A stretch of DNA of 41,872 bases. Origin: Rhodocyclaceae bacterium. GTDB lineage: Bacteria > Pseudomonadota > Gammaproteobacteria > Burkholderiales > Rhodocyclaceae. The DNA lies in NCBI GenBank assembly GCA_029982755.1, contig JARRBR010000011.1:1-41872 (forward strand). The letters are read 5' to 3'. This document shows positions 36,213-41,872 of the stretch, one piece after another. How positions within the stretch are numbered: position 1 is the stretch's first letter; each line of letters opens with the position of its first letter. A program made the position numbers and the translations under genes. Below the pieces are notes generated by a model. It worked only from the letters and a program-made list of their open reading frames with translations. It did no database searches and was not told the DNA's origin.

Positions 36213-39131
36213 ATGCTGCTCGCCTCGCTCATCCTCGTCCCGTTCCTCGGCAGTGTCCTCGCGGCACTCATGCCGCAGGACGCGCGCAATCGCGAATCCT
36301 GGCTGGCGATCGCGGTGGCGGTCTGCGGCCTGCTGATCGCCCTCGCCCTGTTCCCGAAGATCGCGGGTGGCGAGGTGCTGCGCGAGGAGTTCGCCTGGCT
36401 GCCGGCCCAGGGCCTCTTCTTCGTGCTGCGGATCGATGGGCTGGCCTGGGTATTCACCATGCTGGTGCTGGCGATCGGCCTGCTGGTGGTGCTGTATGCG
36501 CGCTACTACATGTCGCCCGAGGACCCGGTGCCACGCTTCTTCTCCTTCCTGCTCGCCTTCATGGGCTCGATGCTGGGGGTGGTGCTGTCGGGCAACCTGG
36601 TGCAGCTGGTGGTGTTCTGGGAGCTCACCAGCCTGACCTCCTTTCTGCTCATCGGCTACTGGCACCACCGTGCCGACGCCCGTCGCGGCGCGCGCATGGC
36701 GTTCACCGTGACCGCGACCGGCGGCCTGTGCCTGATGGCCGGGGTGCTGGTGCTCGGCCACATCGTCGGCAGCTACGACCTCGACACCGTGCTCGCCGCC
36801 GGCGACCGCATCCGCGGCCACGACCTGTACCTGACCGCGCTGGTGCTGATCGCGCTCGGCGCGCTGACCAAGAGCGCGCAGTTCCCCTTCCACTTCTGGC
36901 TGCCGCACGCAATGGCGGCACCGACGCCGGTGTCGTCCTACCTGCATTCGGCGACCATGGTGAAGGCCGGCGTGTTCCTGCTCGTGCGGCTGTGGCCGGC
37001 GCTGGCGGGCACCGAGGAATGGACCTGGATCGTCGGCGGTGCCGGGGTGTGCACGCTCCTGCTCGGCGCCTTCATCGCCATCTTCCAGCACGACCTCAAG
37101 GGCCTGCTGGCGTATTCGACGATCAGCCATCTCGGCCTGATCACCGTGCTGATCGGCATCGGCACGCCGCTGGCGATGGTGGCGGCGATCTTCCACATCC
37201 TCAACCACGCCACTTTCAAGGCCTCGCTGTTCATGGCCGCCGGCATCATCGACCACGAATCGGGCACCCGCGACCTGCGCGTGCTGCGCGGGCTGCGCCA
37301 CAAGCTGCCGGTGACCGCCACGCTGGCAATCGTCGCCAGCGCGGCGATGGCGGGCGTGCCGCTGCTCAACGGCTTTCTGTCCAAGGAGATGTTCTTCGCC
37401 GAGACCCTCCACGTCGGCGGCGACCGCAACTGGTGGATGTCGTACGCCGCGGTGGCGATGGGCATGTTCAGCGTCGCCTACTCGTTGCGCTTCATCTCGA
37501 TCTTCTTCGGCACACCGGCGCAGGACCTGCCCCGTGATCCGCACGAGCCGCCGCGCTGGATGCGCTTTCCGGTCGAACTGCTGGTGCTCGCCTGCCTCGT
37601 CGTCGGCATCGCGCCCGGCATCAGCATCGAACCGGTCCTGAACATCGCGGTGCACGCGGTGCTCGGCAGTGCCGCGCCGGACTACGACCTCGCGCTCTGG
37701 CACGGCCTGAACCTGCCGCTGCTGATGAGCGTGGCCGCGCTGGTGGGCGGCGTGCTGCTCTACGTCGTGCTGCGCCGCCATTTCGGCCTGCAGCAGCGCG
37801 AGCGCGTGCCGCTGATCCATCGCTTGAACGGCGCCCAGGCCTACGAGACCACGATGCTGCAGCTCACCCGCGCGGCCGAGTGGCTGCTGCGACGCGTCGG
37901 CACCCGAAGACTGCAGCCGCAGCTGCTGCTGATCATGGCCGCGCTGCTGGTGATCCCGCTGCTGCTTGCCGGCGCGCCGCCGGCATGGACGTCGATCGCG
38001 CTGCAGGATTTCGATCCGCTCTTCGCCGGCATCTGGGCGATCGGCGCCGGCTGCGCGGTGGCCGGGGCATGGATGGCGAAGTACCACCGCCTGGCCGCCC
38101 TCGCCCTCATCGGCGGCACCGGCATCGTCACCGCGGCGACCTTCCTGTGGCTGTCGGCGCCCGACCTCGCGCTCACCCAGCTGATGGTGGAGACCGTCAC
38201 CACGGTGCTGATCCTGCTCGGGCTGCGCTGGCTGCCGCCGCGACTCGAATCGATCGCCGCCGCGCCGCAGCCACCGTACCGCGTCTGGCTGCGGCGCGCG
38301 CGCGACCTGACGATCGCGACCGGCGGCGGCCTCGCGCTGGCCGCGCTCACCTACGCCGTGCTGGTGCATCCGGCCTCGGACACCATCGCCGATTTCTTCC
38401 TCCTCAACGCCCTCGGCGGTGGCGGCGGCAGCAACGTGGTCAACGTGCTGCTGGTGGACTTCCGCAGCTTCGACACCCTGGGCGAGATCACCGTGCTCAG
38501 CATCGTCGCGCTCACCGTCTATGCGCTGCTGCGCCGCTTCCGCCCCGCGCCCGAGAGCGCCGGCATTCCGCCGCAGCAGCGCTTCGAGGCGGATCCGGCG
38601 AGCCGGCAGAGTCCGGCCGAGCAGGCCGACAGCGGCTACCTGCAGGTGGCCGGCATCTACCTGCGCCTGCTGCTGCCCTTCATGGGGGTGATCGCGGTGT
38701 ATTTCTTCATGCGCGGCCACAACCTGCCCGGGGGCGGGTTCGTCGCCGGGCTGATCTTCGCGGTTGCGATCCTGGTGCAGTACATGCTCGCCGGCACGGC
38801 CTGGGTCGAAAGCCATGTGCACCTGCGCCCGCACCGCTGGCTGGGGGTGGGGCTGCTGCTGTCCTGCGCCACCGGGCTGGGGGCGTGGGTGTTCGGCCAT
38901 CCCTTCCTCACCACCCACACCGCGCACGTGGACTGGCCGCTGGTCGGGGAACTGCACCTGCCGAGCGCCTTCGTGTTCGACCTCGGCGTGTTCGCGGTGG
39001 TCGTCGGCACCACGATGCTGATGCTGGTCGCGCTCGCGCACCAGTCGCTGCGCGCGCACCGCCAGCCGGGCGAGGAACTGGCGGAAGGCGGCGTCGAGCT
39101 CGCCGACGGGAGGGCGACGCGATGGAACTGA
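36213..39131 (+). CDS. mrpA: Mrp-type Na+/H+ antiporter subunit A (with MnhB-like C-terminal domain)
   Basis: A 972-residue integral membrane protein, the largest subunit of the multi-subunit cation/proton antiporter (Mrp/Mnh). The N-terminal ~500 residues are the NuoL/complex-I-like proton channel (LFFVLRIDGLAWVFTMLVLA, VVFWELTSLTSFLLIGYWHH, KSAQFPFHFWLPHAMAAPTP, FQHDLKGLLAYSTISHLGLI). The C-terminal part (~780-950) is MnhB-like: LLLPFMGVIAVYFFMRGHNL and GGGFVAGLIFAVAILVQYML. Subunits A and B are thus fused. Start ATG 36213. It overlaps mrpC by 10 nt. Confidence 0.95.
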   Translation: MLLASLILVPFLGSVLAALMPQDARNRESWLAIAVAVCGLLIALALFPKIAGGEVLREEFAWLPAQGLFFVLRIDGLAWVFTMLVLAIGLLVVLYARYYMSPEDPVPRFFSFLLAFMGSMLGVVLSGNLVQLVVFWELTSLTSFLLIGYWHHRADARRGARMAFTVTATGGLCLMAGVLVLGHIVGSYDLDTVLAAGDRIRGHDLYLTALVLIALGALTKSAQFPFHFWLPHAMAAPTPVSSYLHSATMVKAGVFLLVRLWPALAGTEEWTWIVGGAGVCTLLLGAFIAIFQHDLKGLLAYSTISHLGLITVLIGIGTPLAMVAAIFHILNHATFKASLFMAAGIIDHESGTRDLRVLRGLRHKLPVTATLAIVASAAMAGVPLLNGFLSKEMFFAETLHVGGDRNWWMSYAAVAMGMFSVAYSLRFISIFFGTPAQDLPRDPHEPPRWMRFPVELLVLACLVVGIAPGISIEPVLNIAVHAVLGSAAPDYDLALWHGLNLPLLMSVAALVGGVLLYVVLRRHFGLQQRERVPLIHRLNGAQAYETTMLQLTRAAEWLLRRVGTRRLQPQLLLIMAALLVIPLLLAGAPPAWTSIALQDFDPLFAGIWAIGAGCAVAGAWMAKYHRLAALALIGGTGIVTAATFLWLSAPDLALTQLMVETVTTVLILLGLRWLPPRLESIAAAPQPPYRVWLRRARDLTIATGGGLALAALTYAVLVHPASDTIADFFLLNALGGGGGSNVVNVLLVDFRSFDTLGEITVLSIVALTVYALLRRFRPAPESAGIPPQQRFEADPASRQSPAEQADSGYLQVAGIYLRLLLPFMGVIAVYFFMRGHNLPGGGFVAGLIFAVAILVQYMLAGTAWVESHVHLRPHRWLGVGLLLSCATGLGAWVFGHPFLTTHTAHVDWPLVGELHLPSAFVFDLGVFAVVVGTTMLMLVALAHQSLRAHRQPGEELAEGGVELADGRATRWN

Positions 39132-39463
39132 CCCTTGCGCTCGCCATCGGCGTCGTGTTCGGAGCAGGCATCTGGCTGGTCCTGCGTCCGCGGACCTTCC
39201 AGCTCATCACCGGCCTGCTGCTGATGTCCTATGCGGTCAACCTGTTCATCTTCGCAATGGGCCGGCTGTGGGTGGACAAGCCGCCGATCACGCCCACGCC
39301 GGACATCGATCCGGCGCAGTTCGCCGACCCGCTGCCGCAGGCCCTGGTGCTGACCGCGATCGTGATCGGCTTCGCGACCACCGCGCTCTACCTGGTGATG
39401 ATGATCGGCGCGCGCGGCCTGTCCGGCAGCGACCACGTCGATGGCGAGGAGCCGCGCGAATGA
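39122..39463 (+). CDS. mrpC: Mrp antiporter subunit C
   Basis: A 113-residue, three-helix membrane protein homologous to NuoK. Helix motifs: LALAIGVVFGAGIWLVLRPR, LITGLLLMSYAVNLFIFAMG, ALVLTAIVIGFATTALYLVM. ATG 39122 lies inside the end of mrpA; it overlaps mrpD by 4 nt (ATGA). Confidence 0.95.
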   Translation: MELTLALAIGVVFGAGIWLVLRPRTFQLITGLLLMSYAVNLFIFAMGRLWVDKPPITPTPDIDPAQFADPLPQALVLTAIVIGFATTALYLVMMIGARGLSGSDHVDGEEPRE

Positions 39464-41094
39464 GTTCGCTGCCCTGGCTGCAACATCTGATCATCGTGCC
39501 CGTGCTGCTGCCGCTGGTGGCCGGCGCGCTGCTGATCCCGATCAACCAGAAGCGCCACGCGCTGAAGTTCGGCGTCGGCCTGGCGAGCGGCGTGCTGCTG
39601 TGGGTGGTGGCGGTCGCGCTGCTGCTGATGGCGGACGGCGGGCACTGGCCGGGCGGGATCGGCGTGTATCTGGCCTCGAACTGGGTGGCGCCCTTCGGCA
39701 TCGCGCTGATGGTCGACCGCCTCGCCGCGCTGATGCTGGTGCTGACCGCGACCATCGCGCTCGCCGTGCTGCTGTTCTCGGCACAGCGCTGGGACCGGGT
39801 CGGGGTGAGCTTCCATTCGCTGTTCCAGTTCCTGCTGATGGGGCTCAACGGCGCCTTCCTGACCAATGACCTGTTCAACCTCTTCGTGTTCTTCGAGGTG
39901 ATGCTGGCCGCGTCCTACGGCCTGGTGCTGCACGGCTACAACCTGCGCCGCATCCAGGCCGGCATGCAGTACATCGCGGTCAACCTGGTGGCCTCGCTGC
40001 TGTTCCTGATCGGCGTGTCGCTGATCTACGCCGCCACCGGCACGCTCAACATCGCCGACCTCAGTACGCGCGTGGCGGGACTCGGCGCGCAGGACGCCTG
40101 GCTGCTGCAGGTCGGCGCAGCCGTGCTGGCGCTCGCCTTCCTGACCAAGGGGGCGATGTGGCCGCTCGGCTTCTGGCTGCCGACCACCTACGCCTCCGCC
40201 TCGGCGCCGGTGGGCGCGATGCTGGTGCTGATGACCAAGGTCGGCGTGTATGCGGTGCTGCGCGTGTGGCTGGCGGTGTTCGGCGACCAGGCCGGCGACC
40301 TCGGCGGCTTCGGCTTCGCGGCCCTGACCGTCGGCGGGATGGCGACGCTGGTCTTCGGCGCGATCGGCATGCTGGCGAGCCAGGACGGCGGGCGCATGGC
40401 GGGCTATGGCGCGATCATTTCCTCGGGCACGCTGCTGGCGGTGATCGGGCATTCGGGCAGCGCGGTGCTGGCGTCCGGCCTGTATTACCTGCTCGGCTCG
40501 ACGCTGGCGATGGCGGCCTTCATGCTGCTGATCGAGCTGACCGAGCGCATCCGCCCGCCCGGTGCGGCGCTGATCGCGATCACGATGGAAGCCTTCGCCA
40601 TCGAGGACAAGCCGGAAGACCCGGTCGGCGTCGGCATGCCGGGCACGCTCGCCTTCCTCGGCCTGAGCTTCGCGGCCTGCGCGCTGGTGATCGCCGGCAT
40701 GCCGCCGCTGTCGGGTTTCGTCGCCAAGTTCAGCCTGTTCCACGCCATGCTGGCCGCATCGTCTGCCGACGCCGGCGGCGTACCCGGCACCACCTGGCTG
40801 CTGATCGCACTGATGGTGGTCGGCGGCCTGGCGGCGATCATCGCGCTGATGCGCCTGGGGGTACGCACCTTCTGGGCCTCGGGCGTGGTGACGCCGCCCC
40901 GGCTCCAGGTCTCCGAAGCGGCGCCGGTGGCCGCCCTGGTGATCGCGTGCGTCCTGCTCACGGTGCAGGCCGAACCGCTCTTCGACTACCTGGGCCGCAC
41001 CGTTGAGGGCCTGCTGCACGGCGGCGGCTACGCCGAGCGCGTGCTGGGCGAGCCGGCCGTGCAGCGCGTGTCGGGCGCGGAGGCGGTCCGATGA
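39460..41094 (+). CDS. mrpD: Mrp antiporter subunit D
   Basis: A 544-residue NuoM/NuoN-like membrane subunit. It has ~14 helices with the conserved Glu/Lys region FNLFVFFEVMLAASYGLVLH and LTKGAMWPLGFWLPTTYASA, plus PPLSGFVAKFSLFHAMLAAS. It forms the second proton-translocating module with MrpA. It starts inside the mrpC stop and overlaps mrpE by 4 nt. Confidence 0.95.
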   Translation: MSSLPWLQHLIIVPVLLPLVAGALLIPINQKRHALKFGVGLASGVLLWVVAVALLLMADGGHWPGGIGVYLASNWVAPFGIALMVDRLAALMLVLTATIALAVLLFSAQRWDRVGVSFHSLFQFLLMGLNGAFLTNDLFNLFVFFEVMLAASYGLVLHGYNLRRIQAGMQYIAVNLVASLLFLIGVSLIYAATGTLNIADLSTRVAGLGAQDAWLLQVGAAVLALAFLTKGAMWPLGFWLPTTYASASAPVGAMLVLMTKVGVYAVLRVWLAVFGDQAGDLGGFGFAALTVGGMATLVFGAIGMLASQDGGRMAGYGAIISSGTLLAVIGHSGSAVLASGLYYLLGSTLAMAAFMLLIELTERIRPPGAALIAITMEAFAIEDKPEDPVGVGMPGTLAFLGLSFAACALVIAGMPPLSGFVAKFSLFHAMLAASSADAGGVPGTTWLLIALMVVGGLAAIIALMRLGVRTFWASGVVTPPRLQVSEAAPVAALVIACVLLTVQAEPLFDYLGRTVEGLLHGGGYAERVLGEPAVQRVSGAEAVR

Positions 41095-41615
41095 AGCGCT
41101 GGCTGCCCTCGCCGCTGCTGTCCGCCAGCCTGCTGCTGATGTGGCTGCTGCTGAACCAGAGCGTCGCCGCGGGGCACTGGCTGCTCGGCGGCGCACTGGC
41201 GATCCTCGCCCCGCTGCTGGCGCGCCCGCTGCAGCCCCATGGCCATGCCCGCATCCGCCGCCCGCTGGCCCTGTTCCGCCTGCTGTGGTTCTCGGCGATC
41301 GAGATCGTGCGCTCCTGCTTCAACGTCAGCCAGATCATCCTGCTGCGACGCTCGGCCGACGTGAATTCGCAGTTCATCCGCGTGCCGCTCGACCTGCGCA
41401 GCCCGCATGGGCTCGCCCTGCTGTCCTGCCTGATCAACTCGACCCCGGGCACGGTGTGGGTGGAGATCATCCCGGACAGCCACGAACTGCTGCTGCACGT
41501 GTTCGACCTGCACGACGAGGCGTGGTGGGTGGACACCATCAAGACGCGTTACGAACAGCCGATCATCGAGGTGTTCGAAAGCGCGGAAGCGGAAGACCGA
41601 GGAGAACGCAAATGA
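41091..41615 (+). CDS. mrpE: Mrp antiporter subunit E
   Basis: A 174-residue protein with two N-terminal membrane helices (LPSPLLSASLLLMWLLLNQS, HWLLGGALAILAPLLARPL). The soluble part carries the family motif CLINSTPGTVWVEIIPDSHE. Overlaps with D and F (ATGA at both ends) show a tight operon. Confidence 0.95.
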   Translation: MKRWLPSPLLSASLLLMWLLLNQSVAAGHWLLGGALAILAPLLARPLQPHGHARIRRPLALFRLLWFSAIEIVRSCFNVSQIILLRRSADVNSQFIRVPLDLRSPHGLALLSCLINSTPGTVWVEIIPDSHELLLHVFDLHDEAWWVDTIKTRYEQPIIEVFESAEAEDRGERK

Positions 41616-41872
41616 CGCCCGCAACGCTGCTGTCGGCGGCGACCCTGTTCGCGCTCGCCTGCGTGGTGCTGGCAATGCTGCTGTGCACGCTGCGCCTGAT
41701 GATCGGTCCGTCGGCGCAGGACCGCGTGCTGGCGCTCGACACGCTGTGGATGTGCACCATGCTGCTCGCCCTCATGCTGGGCATCCGTCACGGCAGCCAG
41801 ATCTATTTCGAGGCGGCGCTGATCATCGCCCTGCTCGGCTTCGTGTCGACGATCGCGCTGGCCAAGTTCCTG
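41612..41872 (+). CDS. mrpF: Mrp antiporter subunit F (3' end outside window)
   Basis: The first 87 residues of a ~90-residue three-helix subunit, still open at the window edge. Motifs: TLRLMIGPSAQDRVLALDTL (conserved GP..xDR..ALD), MCTMLLALMLGIRHGSQIYF, and ALIIALLGFVSTIALAKFL. The ATG overlaps the mrpE stop. MrpG is expected just beyond the window. Confidence 0.93.
   Translation, partial: MTPATLLSAATLFALACVVLAMLLCTLRLMIGPSAQDRVLALDTLWMCTMLLALMLGIRHGSQIYFEAALIIALLGFVSTIALAKFL

Noticed and set aside
36210-39059. A long minus-strand frame rich in His, Gln, Arg and Asp opposite mrpA
   Set aside because: It is a GC-driven antisense shadow of a strongly conserved membrane protein; low-complexity composition and no start or ribosome site.

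Overview
The window is high-GC, densely packed DNA with proteobacterial gene families. Three things point to a betaproteobacterium of the Rhodocyclales (Thauera / Aromatoleum / Azoarcus type): a PEP-CTERM protein, an AorABC-type tungsten aldehyde oxidoreductase operon, and a PQQ-alcohol dehydrogenase cluster with AcoR/BmoR-type sigma-54 activators. The taxonomic assignment is inference; no rRNA, tRNA, CRISPR array, prophage or insertion sequence was seen.

Layout. (1) 1-3.6 kb, housekeeping: 3' end of valS, tusA-like, bepA-like protease, moaC. (2) 3.6-4.6 kb: a PEP-CTERM protein behind a textbook sigma-54 promoter with two upstream repeats. (3) 4.6-13.2 kb, minus strand, tungsten block: activator gene, then aorA-aorB-aorC, a MoaD-like sulfur carrier, two small proteins, tungstate transporter genes tupB-tupC and a small membrane protein. 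(4) 13.4-23.1 kb, periplasmic PQQ alcohol oxidation: cytochrome c and MxaJ-like binding protein; a secreted double-Cache protein; a PQQ alcohol dehydrogenase carrying the lanthanide-type Asp; a fused SoxYZ-like carrier; a metallo-beta-lactamase-fold hydrolase fused to a DUF302-like domain; a second AcoR/BmoR-like activator; and a small repeat protein. (5) 23.2-27.8 kb: two-gene NAD-dependent formate dehydrogenase, with NuoE and NuoF fused in the beta subunit. (6) 27.9-36.1 kb, mixed accessory genes: MaoC hydratase, MFS transporter, LysR regulator, outer-membrane protein with a very acidic loop, VOC protein, AEC permease, an N-terminally truncated TRAP permease and a SUMF1-domain protein without a clear start. 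(7) 36.2 kb to the end: an Mrp-type Na+/H+ antiporter operon (AB fusion, C, D, E, start of F).

How it fits together (inference). Alcohols are oxidised in the periplasm by the PQQ enzyme. Aldehydes go to acids through the tungsten AOR, supplied by TupBC and MoaD-like proteins, and formate goes to CO2 through the formate dehydrogenase. Two paralogous GAF-AAA-HTH activators and five well-formed -24/-12 promoters suggest the alcohol block and the PEP-CTERM gene depend on RpoN. A 17-bp near-palindrome (TGTTGCGCTTCGGAACA at 17961-17977) looks like the enhancer site. A related site lies upstream of the cytochrome promoter with an identical 42-nt gap to the -24 element, and an almost identical copy forms part of a large palindrome between convergent genes at 14.8 kb.
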